Shown here piece by piece: positions 45,030-54,234 of a stretch of 64,000 bases of DNA (positions within the stretch are counted from its first letter, which is position 1; each line of letters opens with the position of its first letter). The notes beneath the pieces are model-generated. The model was not told the DNA's origin, ran no database searches, and worked only from the letters and a program-made list of their open reading frames with translations. A program made the translations under genes and the position numbers. This DNA comes from an uncultured Bacteroidota bacterium (GTDB lineage: Bacteria; Bacteroidota; Bacteroidia; Bacteroidales; P3): positions 1-64,000 of the forward strand of contig UQXW01000003.1 in assembly GCA_900545215.1 (NCBI GenBank). Direction: 5' to 3'.

Positions 45030-46494
45030 ATGAAGAGTTTGTCTTGTTTGTTGAAAGGTTTGAAGGTGCTTCAAAGAACGAGCGGTGAAGATGTTAATGT
45101 TCATCGGATACAGTTCGATTCCCGTAAGGTGGAAGCAGGTGATTTGTTTGTGGCAGAAAGGGGAGAGGTGTCTGATGGCCATAATTATATAAATGCGGCA
45201 ATAGCAAAAGGTGCGGTTGTGGTTGTCGTCGAGGATATGCCTGTCGAGTTGAATGATGGGGTTGTTTATTTGCAGGTTGAAAATTCAAGACAGGCAATAG
45301 GAATTATTGCAAGGAATTTCTACGATAATCCTTCTTCCAAATTGAAACTTATAGGGGTTACGGGAACGAACGGGAAAACGACCATCGCAACGCTTTCATA
45401 TAATTTGTTCAAGTCGCTTGGCTTTCGGTGCGGATTGGTATCGACTATCGTAAACAGAATAGGCGATAGAGAAGTTGCGACTGAAAGAACCACTCCGGAT
45501 TCCTTGACACTTAATCGGTTGCTTGCAGAAATGGTTGACTGCGGTTGTGAGTATGTTTTCATGGAGGTCAGTTCGCATGCCGTTGTCCAAAAAAGAATAG
45601 AGGGTTTGAACTTTTTCGGCGGAGTGTTTACCAATATCACGCATGACCATTTGGATTATCACAAGACTTTTGCCAATTACATACTTGCAAAGCAGGGATT
45701 TTTCAATTCTTTGCCCAAACAGGCATTTGCTCTCACCAATGCAGATGACAAAAACGGCGGTAAAATGTTGGAGAATACTCTTGCGAAAAAATATACATAC
45801 AGTCTGACAAAACCTGCCGATTTCAAAGCAAAGATTATAGAGAATTGCTTTGAAGGTTTGTTGCTGGAGGTTAATGGCAAGGAGGTTTCTACGAGGCTTG
45901 TGGGAAAATTCAATGCATATAATCTTTTGGCGATTTATGGAATAGCACGCTTGTGCGGGTTGAAAGAAGAGGAGACTTTGGTCGGATTGAGTAATTTGAG
46001 AGCTGCGTCGGGAAGATTCGAACCGCATTATTTGAAGAACGGAGCCACCGCAATAGTGGATTATGCTCATACTCCCGATGCTTTGAATAATGTCATATCC
46101 ACCATAAATTCAATAAGACAAGGTGGCAGATTGATAACGGTTGTCGGATGCGGAGGAAACAGGGATAAAACCAAAAGACCTGAAATGGCTGCAATAGCTC
46201 AGAATGGCAGTGATATATTGATATTGACTTCGGATAATCCGAGATATGAGGAACCGAATGATATATTGAGCGATATGAAAGCGGGGATAAAAGATTACGC
46301 GAATGTGTTTTGTGTTGCCGACAGGCATGAAGCCATAAGAACAAATAGCACCAGTAAAATTACTAACAGTGTTGCCAGTGACACAGTGTAAGCAGGATAT
46401 AATATTGATAGCGGGCAAGGGACATGAAACTTACCAAGAAATCAAGGGTGAAAAGCATCATTTCGATGATAGAGAGGAAATTTCAAAATATTGA
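45030..46494 (+). CDS. murE: UDP-MurNAc-L-Ala-D-Glu:meso-DAP ligase with apparent frameshift near the 3' end
   Basis: MurE adds meso-diaminopimelate to the UDP-MurNAc dipeptide. Visible are the ATP loop GTNGKTT (K116), the DNPR motif (402-405) that selects meso-DAP, and HTPDAL. The initial frame stops at 46389-46391, giving 453 residues ending in [13 protein letters not shown], unlike any MurE. The conserved C-terminal part [14 protein letters not shown] and HHFDDREEI is intact in the +1 frame up to the stop at 46492-46494. The +1 frame is open only from 46339, so the shift lies between 46339 and 46391. The spacing from AIRT to QDIIL is 49 bases, where roughly 24-30 is expected, so a small insertion of about 19-25 bases could explain it. 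This could be a real mutation, a sequencing or assembly error, or, less likely, recoding. Confidence 0.88.
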
Positions 46495-46516
46495 GTATTC
46501 AAAATAACGACAAAAT

Positions 46517-47770
46517 ATGTTGTACTATTTGTTCGATTGGCTGCATAACAGCTTGAATATACCGGGAGCAGGAGTGTTTCAATACATATCTTTCCGTGCT
46601 GCTGCGGCAATAATAACATCATTGCTGATAACGATAGTGTTCGGCAAGAGGTTGATAGAACTTTTACATAAGAAGCAAGTCGGAGAAACCGTCAGGGATT
46701 TGGGCTTGGAAGGACAAAAGGCAAAGGAGGGAACTCCGACAATGGGAGGCCTTATAATATTGGCAGCCATATTGATACCGACTCTTTTATTCGCAAGGCT
46801 GGATAATATTTATGTGATTATAATGTTGATTACAACCGTTTGGCTCGGAGCATTGGGCTTTATAGACGATTATATCAAGGTTTTCAAGAAGAATAAGGCA
46901 GGTTTGAGCGGAAAATTGAAGATAGTGGGACAGGTTATGCTTGGTGTGGTTGTCGGTTGTATGATGTACTTTCACCCTGATATAACTATAAAGGAAAAGC
47001 AGGATATTGCCATATATTCCGAGAGTCATAACCTGCAAAAGAAGTCGAATTACGAGCAAGCGAAGAAAGAATTCATGCAGGAGTCTTCCCGTTCCACAAA
47101 AACGACCATACCATTCGTCAAGAACAATGAGTTCGATTACAGTTGGCTTATAAAGTGGATTGGAAAGGATTACAAAAGCTATGCTTGGATTATTTTCATT
47201 CCGATAGTCATCTTGTTCATTACGGCAATTTCAAACGGAGCAAATCTTACAGACGGCATAGATGGTCTTGCAACAGGAACTTCTGCCATAATAGGTTCCT
47301 GTCTTGCTGTGCTGGCATGGGTGTCAGGAAATATAATATTTGCCAACTATTTGAATATAATGTATATCCCTAATGTCGGGGAGTTGACCATATACATAGC
47401 AGCTTTTGTCGGGGCAACGGTGGGCTTTTTGTGGTATAATACATATCCTGCACAAGTATTTATGGGCGACACGGGTTCTTTGGCAATAGGCGGTATAATA
47501 GCTGTTTTCGCAATTCTGATAAGAAAGGAGTTGCTGATACCTATATTATGCGGTATTTTCATCGCGGAGAATGTGTCGGTTATTTTGCAGGTGTCGTACT
47601 TCAAAATTACAAAGAAAAAGTATGGAGAGGGTAGGCGTCTTTTCCTTATGGCCCCTCTTCATCATCATTACCAGAAGAAAGGTTATGCGGAACCTAAAAT
47701 AGTACAGCGGTTCATGATAATATGTATCATTCTTGCCGTAACCACAATAGTAACTCTAAAACTAAGATAA
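46517..47770 (+). CDS. mraY: phospho-MurNAc-pentapeptide transferase
   Basis: This 417-residue polytopic enzyme of about ten helices makes lipid I from UDP-MurNAc-pentapeptide and undecaprenyl phosphate. [23 protein letters not shown] with the catalytic Asp pair, and [10 protein letters not shown] are intact. A hydrophilic insertion (about residues 160-205, with [13 protein letters not shown]) is typical of Bacteroidota MraY. The C-terminal [12 protein letters not shown], with the HHH segment, is present. It starts 22 bases after the repaired murE end. Confidence 0.96.
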   Translation: MLYYLFDWLHNSLNIPGAGVFQYISFRAAAAIITSLLITIVFGKRLIELLHKKQVGETVRDLGLEGQKAKEGTPTMGGLIILAAILIPTLLFARLDNIYVIIMLITTVWLGALGFIDDYIKVFKKNKAGLSGKLKIVGQVMLGVVVGCMMYFHPDITIKEKQDIAIYSESHNLQKKSNYEQAKKEFMQESSRSTKTTIPFVKNNEFDYSWLIKWIGKDYKSYAWIIFIPIVILFITAISNGANLTDGIDGLATGTSAIIGSCLAVLAWVSGNIIFANYLNIMYIPNVGELTIYIAAFVGATVGFLWYNTYPAQVFMGDTGSLAIGGIIAVFAILIRKELLIPILCGIFIAENVSVILQVSYFKITKKKYGEGRRLFLMAPLHHHYQKKGYAEPKIVQRFMIICIILAVTTIVTLKLR

Positions 47771-47776
47771 GGACTT

Positions 47777-48310
47777 ATGAATATAGAAGATTTGGCTGTT
47801 CAGGGTAGGAAAGTCTATGGTAATCTTGCCGAACGTAATTATTCCGACATGATTCGAATGAGGAATGAAACTCTTAAAAACATGTTGCTCGATAGGAGTG
47901 CATTGCGGCATAAAAATCAAGTTGTGGCAAATATAAAAGGGGTAGATTATATCGACGATTCCAAGAGTATAAAGCCTAATTCCACATGGTACACTTTTGA
48001 ACTCACAAGCAGTCCCATTATATGGATTTTGGAACTCGGTTCGGAGGTGGAAGATTTAACTTCATTGATAGATGTGGTTAAACAGAAAGTTCATACTTTA
48101 ATATTGACAGGTGAACAAAATGCCGCCGTGCAGAAAGCGTTTTCAGGTTTGACTAATTTGATTAGGGTGAATAGTTTGGAGGAGGCTGTGAAAACGGCAT
48201 ATTTCTTTGCAAATAATCCCGATGTCGTTATATACTCCCCGGCAAACGGTTCGGAGGATAAAATCGATTTGAATGGAGAACGATTTCTTAGACTTGTGAA
48301 TGACTTATAG
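47777..48310 (+). CDS. MurD C-terminal domain remnant at the murD position
   Basis: This 177-residue frame sits six bases after mraY, exactly where murD is expected. It aligns to the last third of Bacteroidota MurD: a tail of the central domain (about residues 1-45), GVDYIDDSKSIKPNSTWYTFE, then VKQKVHTLIL and DVVIYSPANGSEDKI. The N-terminal UDP-binding domain and the ATP loop (GTNGKT) are absent, so it cannot be a ligase alone. Conserved features are eroded: HRLE is LRHK, SPACASFD is SPANGSED, and the GGxDKG loop is ELGSEVE. The frame is intact with no stop, suggesting it is either recent decay or retained for another role. A full MurD2 module is fused to MurL at 5744. Confidence 0.85.
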   Translation: MNIEDLAVQGRKVYGNLAERNYSDMIRMRNETLKNMLLDRSALRHKNQVVANIKGVDYIDDSKSIKPNSTWYTFELTSSPIIWILELGSEVEDLTSLIDVVKQKVHTLILTGEQNAAVQKAFSGLTNLIRVNSLEEAVKTAYFFANNPDVVIYSPANGSEDKIDLNGERFLRLVNDL

Positions 48311-48334
48311 ATTGGGGAAACCTGCCTGAGAGAA

Positions 48335-49579
48335 ATGAAAATAGATGTCGAGAAGTATAGAGTAAAGGGGGATAGGGTAATATGGATTACCTATATTGCG
48401 TTGATGCTGATTTCTCTTATTGAAGTTTACAGCTCTATGGGCAAGACCGTGTATGAAAAAGGTAACGGTGATATTGTCTATATGTTCGTGAAGCATTTCG
48501 GTATTATTGTTGCCGGTTTGTTCGTAACATATTTTGTTCATCTGGTGAAGTATTCTTATTATCCGAGAATTACCAAGATTGCGTATGGCTTTTCGTTATT
48601 TTTGTTATTGGTTACTTTGGCTTTGGGTGGAATTTCCGGGAAGACGGCAGACAGATGGATTGTTATTCCGTTGATAGGACAATTCCAACCTTCTGAAATA
48701 GTCAAGTATATTTTGGTATTATATGTTTCCAACGAACTTGCGATTTTGGGAGATGGCATAAGAGATAGGAAGAAGTTTCTGACGTTATCATTCAAACTGC
48801 TTTTGGTATGCGGATTGATATTTCCGGAGAATTTCTCCACTGCTTTATTGGTTTTCATAAGTTGTTACGGATTGATGTTTATTGCAGGGGCAAAAATGAA
48901 GAATTGGTTGCTTATTGTTCCGGCAGGAGTAGTATTGGCTTTGTTCGTTGTCGGCGTTTATGTGGTGAACCCTGATATTTTGAAGCGAAGCAGCACATGG
49001 GTTAATCGTATCGAGGGCTTTGTGAATAATAATCCGGAAGAAATAACTCAGGCTAATACAGCGACCATGGCGATTTCCACAGGAGGTATAGTAGGAAAAG
49101 GTATAGGAAATACCACACAGGGAAGATTTCTAAGCGAGTCTCACAACGATTTTATTTTTGCCATAATCTTGGAAGAGGGAGGTGTCTTGTACGGATTCAT
49201 AGTAATGATACTGTATTTCATATTGTTTTATCGTTCGGTCAAGATAGCGAAAACAGCAAGAGGACCTTTCGGCAGTTATGCAGCAGTGGGGATAGGTTTG
49301 GTGTTTTGTTTACAGGCTTTGGTCAATATGATGGTGGCAACCACTTTGATACCTGTCACCGGACAAACATTGCCGTTTATCAGTTACGGCGGTACATCTT
49401 TTATCATCAGTAGTGCTGCATTGGGTATAATGCTTAACATAAGTGCCGATGCAAAGAAGTATCAAATGGAACTTGAATCCGAAAAAACGAATCTTGATTC
49501 CACGGGAATGGATCTTGAAAAGAAAGCAACGGATAATATTCACGAGAAAAAACAAGAAGAAAATGAGAGCGATAATTAG
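48335..49579 (+). CDS. ftsW: septal peptidoglycan glycosyltransferase FtsW
   Basis: This 414-residue SEDS protein of about ten helices polymerises lipid II at the septum with FtsI. Typical segments are ADRWIVIPLIGQFQPSEIVKY, the STGGIVGKGIG loop, SESHNDFIFAIILEEGG with the catalytic region, and FISYGGTSF. The cytoplasmic C terminus is long and charged, rich in Lys and Glu. murG starts inside its last six codons. Confidence 0.94.
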   Translation: MKIDVEKYRVKGDRVIWITYIALMLISLIEVYSSMGKTVYEKGNGDIVYMFVKHFGIIVAGLFVTYFVHLVKYSYYPRITKIAYGFSLFLLLVTLALGGISGKTADRWIVIPLIGQFQPSEIVKYILVLYVSNELAILGDGIRDRKKFLTLSFKLLLVCGLIFPENFSTALLVFISCYGLMFIAGAKMKNWLLIVPAGVVLALFVVGVYVVNPDILKRSSTWVNRIEGFVNNNPEEITQANTATMAISTGGIVGKGIGNTTQGRFLSESHNDFIFAIILEEGGVLYGFIVMILYFILFYRSVKIAKTARGPFGSYAAVGIGLVFCLQALVNMMVATTLIPVTGQTLPFISYGGTSFIISSAALGIMLNISADAKKYQMELESEKTNLDSTGMDLEKKATDNIHEKKQEENESDN

Positions 49580-50669
49580 CGGCGGAGGTACGGGAGGACA
49601 TATCTTTCCTGCAATAGCGATAGCTAATGCGTTGAAAGAAAAATATCCTGATGCGGAAATATTGTTTGTGGGAGCCAAGGGAAGAATGGAGATGCAGAAA
49701 GTGCCTCAGGCAGGGTATAAAATCATAGGTCTTCCGATAGTCGGGTTTCAGCGTAAGAAGTTTTGGAAGAACATATCGTTTCCTTTCAAGTTGATATATT
49801 CGACCATAAAGGCAAAGAAAATCGTAAAGACTTTTGCTCCGGATGTAGCAATAGGCGTGGGTGGATATGCGTCAGGTCCTACTTTGGCTGCTGCTGTTTC
49901 AAAGCATGTGCCGGCTCTTATTCAGGAACAAAATTCTTATCCCGGGGTTACCAATAAGATGCTTGCCGACAGTGTCGATACGATTTGCGTTGCTTACGAT
50001 AATATGAACAGATGGTTTGATGCCGATAAAATCGTGTTTACGGGCAATCCGATAAGACAGAATATTTCGCAGTTATACGATAATATAGAAGAAAAAAGAG
50101 CAAAGGGTTTTGAGACTTTCGGCTTGAATAAGGGAAAGAAAACGGTTTTGGTTATAGGAGGAAGTCTCGGAGCTTTGACGATAAACGAAAGTATTTTTGC
50201 GAATTTGGATTACTTTGTCGGAAATGATATACAACTGATTTGGCAGACCGGTAAGTGGTTTTATGAGAAAGCAAAGACAAGGGTGAAAGGGGTGGACAGT
50301 CCGCTTATAAAGGTGTATGAATTTATATATGATATGGATCAGGCATACGCTTTGGCGGATGTAATCGTTTCGAGAGCCGGAGCTATTGCTGTTTCCGAGT
50401 TATGTATAGTGGGAAAGCCATGTATATTGATTCCTTCCCCGAATGTGGCAGAGGATCATCAGACGAAAAATGCCAATGCTTTGGTGTCGAAGAATGCCGC
50501 ATTGATGGTAAAAGATGCGGAGGCAAAAGAAAGATTGATACCTGTTATCGATGAGTTGATGAATGATGATGGTTTGAGAAAAAAACTTTCTTCCAATTTG
50601 CAGTCAATGGGAATAAGAGATGCCGATAAAAGGATAGTTGAAGAGGTTGAAAAGCTTGTAAAGAAGTAA
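49563..50669 (+). CDS. murG: UDP-GlcNAc:lipid I N-acetylglucosaminyltransferase
   Basis: The product is 368 residues from the ATG at 49563, which overlaps ftsW by 17 bases; a longer frame would lie within ftsW. MurG adds GlcNAc to lipid I to form lipid II at the inner face of the membrane. The first glycine-rich loop SGGGTGGHIFPAIA is exact, followed by GVGGYASGPT, QEQNSYPGVTNK, and GGSLGALTIN. The donor site has SRAGAIAVSEL. Length is typical. Confidence 0.96.
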   Translation: MRAIISGGGTGGHIFPAIAIANALKEKYPDAEILFVGAKGRMEMQKVPQAGYKIIGLPIVGFQRKKFWKNISFPFKLIYSTIKAKKIVKTFAPDVAIGVGGYASGPTLAAAVSKHVPALIQEQNSYPGVTNKMLADSVDTICVAYDNMNRWFDADKIVFTGNPIRQNISQLYDNIEEKRAKGFETFGLNKGKKTVLVIGGSLGALTINESIFANLDYFVGNDIQLIWQTGKWFYEKAKTRVKGVDSPLIKVYEFIYDMDQAYALADVIVSRAGAIAVSELCIVGKPCILIPSPNVAEDHQTKNANALVSKNAALMVKDAEAKERLIPVIDELMNDDGLRKKLSSNLQSMGIRDADKRIVEEVEKLVKK

Positions 50670-50670
50670 G

Positions 50671-52026
50671 ATGAAAGCAAGAACGTATTATCTGGTAGGA
50701 ATAGGCGGAATAGGCATGAGTGCCATCGCAAGATACCTTAAAGAAGAGGGAAACAACGTTTTCGGCTATGATAGGGTATGTACAGCCTTGACAAAGGAGT
50801 TGGAGCAAGAGGGGGTGGAAATCGTGTATGAAGATGATAGCTCTCACATTGCGACTTTGAATGTTGATGAGGTCATATATACTCCGGCAATTCCGTCGGA
50901 TAGTGCAATTCTTCGATATGTAAAGGTGATGGGTATTCCATTATTCAAGCGTTCCGAGGCCTTGGGCAGGATAACACGAGGAAAAAAGACAATAGCTGTT
51001 GCAGGCACTCACGGAAAGACGACAACCGCAGGATTGACGGCACATATTTTGAAAAACAGTCGTATCGGTTGCAGTGCGTTTCTCGGAGGTATCTCAAATA
51101 ATTATTCCACGAATTTTTTGGTAAACCATAATTCGGATTACGTTGTTGTCGAGGCCGACGAGTATGACAGGTCTTTTTTGAGATTGTCTCCGTTCTTTTC
51201 ATTGATAACTTCAATAGCCGAAGATCACCTCGATATATACGGAAATCTTGATAATTTGGAGCAGGCGTTTATTCAATTCGCAAATCTGACCGATAAAAAC
51301 GGCAGATTGTTTTTGAAAAACAACCTGCCTGTGAAAATAGAGTCGGAAGTACCGGAAACGACATATTCTTTGACCGATGTCGATGCGGACTATTATGCGT
51401 CAAATATCAGAGTGAGCGAAGGGGCATACTATTTCGATTTTCACACGCCGGATAAGGTATATCATGATATGAAGATGACCTATCCGGGACGGCATAATAT
51501 CGAGAATGCAGTTGCTTCTTTGTCGATGGCTCTTTCTTTGGGAGTGAATGAATGTGAATTTCGAGAAGGTCTTGCGACATTCAAGGGAATGAAACGCCGT
51601 TTCGATTTGAGAATAAAGACAGATAAAACAATATATTATGATGATTATGCTCATCATCCGCAAGAAATAGAGGCTACAATCAAATCTTTGAAAGAATTGT
51701 ATCCCGATAAACGGATTTGCGGAGTATTTCAACCGCATCTTTATTCGCGAACGAGAGATTTTGCCGGTGAATTTGCACAATCGTTGGAGTTGTTGGACGA
51801 TATTATATTGTTGCCGATATATCCTGCAAGAGAAGAACCGATAGAGGGTATTACATCGGACACAATACTCGGAAAGATACGTAAGTCGAGTAAATATTAT
51901 GTTGAGAAAGACCGGTTGTTGCCACTACTTAAAACTTTGCAACCTGAATTGCTGGTTACTCTGGGTGCAGGTGATATAGACAGATTTGTGGAACCTATAA
52001 CCGAAATGATAAGAGAGAATGAGTAG
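50671..52026 (+). CDS. murC: UDP-MurNAc:L-alanine ligase
   Basis: This 451-residue ligase adds the first residue, L-Ala, to UDP-MurNAc. The N-terminal UDP-binding GIGGIGMSAIA and the ATP loop GTHGKTTT (K116) are intact, with EADEYDRSFL, EDHLDIYG, MKRRFDL and DDYAHHP following. Its product is the substrate of the MurL-MurD2 fusion at 5744. It starts one base after murG and overlaps ftsQ by eight bases. Confidence 0.96.
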   Translation: MKARTYYLVGIGGIGMSAIARYLKEEGNNVFGYDRVCTALTKELEQEGVEIVYEDDSSHIATLNVDEVIYTPAIPSDSAILRYVKVMGIPLFKRSEALGRITRGKKTIAVAGTHGKTTTAGLTAHILKNSRIGCSAFLGGISNNYSTNFLVNHNSDYVVVEADEYDRSFLRLSPFFSLITSIAEDHLDIYGNLDNLEQAFIQFANLTDKNGRLFLKNNLPVKIESEVPETTYSLTDVDADYYASNIRVSEGAYYFDFHTPDKVYHDMKMTYPGRHNIENAVASLSMALSLGVNECEFREGLATFKGMKRRFDLRIKTDKTIYYDDYAHHPQEIEATIKSLKELYPDKRICGVFQPHLYSRTRDFAGEFAQSLELLDDIILLPIYPAREEPIEGITSDTILGKIRKSSKYYVEKDRLLPLLKTLQPELLVTLGAGDIDRFVEPITEMIRENE

Positions 52027-52780
52027 AAAAGCAATACGTGTTTTGTTGATTTTATTTGCCATTGTTGTGATTGTGGTTCTTGCGAACATAACAATGCGAA
52101 ATCTCGGTATTGCGACAATCGAAATAAAAATAGACTATAAAGGAGGCGATACACTGATTTCCAATGGAGACGTATTGAAAACAGTGGAAAGGAAATTCGG
52201 TAAGTTGTCATCCAAGAAAAGGAAAGAGATACATTGTGAGGAAATAGAAACGTATCTTTTGCAGCAAAATCTTATATCGACTGCTAATGTTTTTCTGACT
52301 TTGGGCGGAACGTTGAACATGGATGTATCGCAGAACAGAATGTTGGTGAGAGTATATAATACTTCGGGAGGACAGTTTTATCTTGATTGCGATGAACAGG
52401 TGTGCAGTGCTTCGTTTCGTGGTGCTGCCAATGTTGTTATTGCAAGTGGAGAGTTGGATGGATTACCGAAACCGAAGGCTATTTTGGATACGATAAGTTT
52501 TCAGAGATACCATGAAATATATAAGATAGCAAGATTCATAGAACAGGATAATATTTTGAGAAATCAGATAGACCAGATTTATTTCTCGAAAAAAGATAAG
52601 TTTCAATTGATACCCAAAGTCGGAGATTATGTAATTTTGCTTGGAGAAGCGGATATGCTCGAAGAACGTCTGCGAAAATTGCACTATCTGTATAAGGAAG
52701 GGTTTACGAAGTATGGTTGGGATAATTACAGTCTGGTCAATTTGAGATTTGATAATCAAGTGGTTTGTACAAGAAAATAA
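52019..52780 (+). CDS. ftsQ: cell division protein FtsQ
   Basis: This 253-residue bitopic protein has a short cytoplasmic N terminus and one helix (about residues 6-26). The periplasmic part has the POTRA-like and beta domains of FtsQ: IEIKIDYKGGDTLISNGDVL and later IPKVGDYVILLGEADMLEERLRKL, which matches the C-terminal FtsQ domain. Sequence conservation is modest, but its position between murC and ftsA makes the call secure. It organises the FtsQLB complex. Confidence 0.88.
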   Translation: MSRKAIRVLLILFAIVVIVVLANITMRNLGIATIEIKIDYKGGDTLISNGDVLKTVERKFGKLSSKKRKEIHCEEIETYLLQQNLISTANVFLTLGGTLNMDVSQNRMLVRVYNTSGGQFYLDCDEQVCSASFRGAANVVIASGELDGLPKPKAILDTISFQRYHEIYKIARFIEQDNILRNQIDQIYFSKKDKFQLIPKVGDYVILLGEADMLEERLRKLHYLYKEGFTKYGWDNYSLVNLRFDNQVVCTRK

Positions 52781-52797
52781 TTAAACGTTTATCATAT

Positions 52798-54126
52798 ATG
52801 GAAAAAGAAGATATAGTAGTCGGTATAGATGTCGGCACAACGAAGATAGCTGTTTTCATAGGAAAGAGAGATGAAACAGGAAAGATTTCCATAATAGGAA
52901 TGGGGAAAACTCCGTCGATAGGTGTTGAAAGAGGGGTCGTTAAAAATATAGAAGCAACAGCGAACTCCATAAAGCAGGCGGTCGGACAGGCTGAGGCAAT
53001 GGCAGACTATAAGGTCGAGAGGGTTTATGTCGGTATTGCGGGACATCATATAAAAATGCAACAACACAGGGGTAACATAATGATTCATGATGACAATCAC
53101 ATCATCACGGCAAAGGATGTTGAAGCATTGAAAAAGGATCAGTATAATTTGTTGCTTCCTCATGGCGAGAAAATAATACATGTCATAGCCCAAAGTTACA
53201 GTGTCGATGGAGACCTTGCAACGACAGACCCTGTCGGCAGAGTCGGAAAGTGTTTGGAGGGAGATTTCCGCCTGATTACGGGAAATGTTACAAATATTCA
53301 GAATATATACCTTAGTGTCAAGATGGCAGGGTATGAGGTTAAGGATTTGATACTAGAACCTATTGCTTCTGCCGAGGCTGTTGTAGATGACACTGAGAAA
53401 GATGCGGGAATATGCCTTGTGGATATAGGCGGAGGTACAACGGATGTGGCAATATTTCATGAGGGAATTTTGAGGCATACCGCTGTAATACCTTTGGCAG
53501 GCAATGTGATAACAGATGATATAAAGGAAAGTTGTTCCATTATAAAGACACAAGCCGAAGCTTTGAAGGTAAAGTTCGGAAGATGTCTTGAAAATGAGAA
53601 TTCTCAAAATGAAATAATTTCCATACCGGGTTTCAGAGGTCGTAACGCAAGGGAAATATCTGTTCAAACCCTCGCCAAAATCATAAAGTCGAGGGTAACC
53701 ATGATTTTGGAACAGGTTCTGTATGAAATTCATAATACGGATTACAATAAGAAACTCATAGCAGGAGTGGTTCTGACAGGCGGAGGGTCGATGATTACAG
53801 ATATTGTGAAGTTGACAGAGTTTACATTGGGTTTGGACACCCGTATAGGAACCCCGGACGAACATATTTCAGGAAATGTTACCGAAGAAATGAGACACCC
53901 TATGCATGCAACAGGTATAGGATTGGTGCTTAAAGGCTTTCAGATAGAAGATGAACGTAGAGGAGATAAGCCTGTGCCTGAACAGAAAGTCGAGGAAGCA
54001 GAACATGAGGAGAAGTCAGAGGAAGAGGCTAATGATAAACCGAATGAACACAAGCAAAAGAAAAGCGGGGTAGTGGACAAATTGAACGAGTTCTTGAGAA
54101 AGATAATAAGTGATGGTCGGTATTAA
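52798..54126 (+). CDS. ftsA: cell division protein FtsA
   Basis: The product is 442 residues from the ATG at 52798; an upstream TTG start overlaps ftsQ. This actin-like protein tethers FtsZ to the membrane. The phosphate-1 loop VGIDVGTTKIAVFIG, the SHS2 insert with ERVYVGIAGHHI, the phosphate-2 loop LVDIGGGTTDVAIF, and VVLTGGGSMI are present. A charged linker rich in Glu and Lys (about 390-420) precedes a C-terminal amphipathic segment (VVDKLNEFLRKII) that should insert in the membrane. Confidence 0.95.
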   Translation: MEKEDIVVGIDVGTTKIAVFIGKRDETGKISIIGMGKTPSIGVERGVVKNIEATANSIKQAVGQAEAMADYKVERVYVGIAGHHIKMQQHRGNIMIHDDNHIITAKDVEALKKDQYNLLLPHGEKIIHVIAQSYSVDGDLATTDPVGRVGKCLEGDFRLITGNVTNIQNIYLSVKMAGYEVKDLILEPIASAEAVVDDTEKDAGICLVDIGGGTTDVAIFHEGILRHTAVIPLAGNVITDDIKESCSIIKTQAEALKVKFGRCLENENSQNEIISIPGFRGRNAREISVQTLAKIIKSRVTMILEQVLYEIHNTDYNKKLIAGVVLTGGGSMITDIVKLTEFTLGLDTRIGTPDEHISGNVTEEMRHPMHATGIGLVLKGFQIEDERRGDKPVPEQKVEEAEHEEKSEEEANDKPNEHKQKKSGVVDKLNEFLRKIISDGRY

Positions 54127-54234
54127 CATTAGGGTGTTGAGAACTTGGCGTTGATGCATGGAAACAAATGAATTGAAAGCAGTAATTTTACAAACTAATA
54201 TCATACAATCGGAGAAGAGTAAAACATTGGTATT

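Noticed and set aside
45030..46391. Programmed ribosomal frameshifting in murE
   Set aside because: No slippery heptamer or stimulatory structure is seen at the right place, and the extra length between motifs points to an insertion. Not fully excluded.
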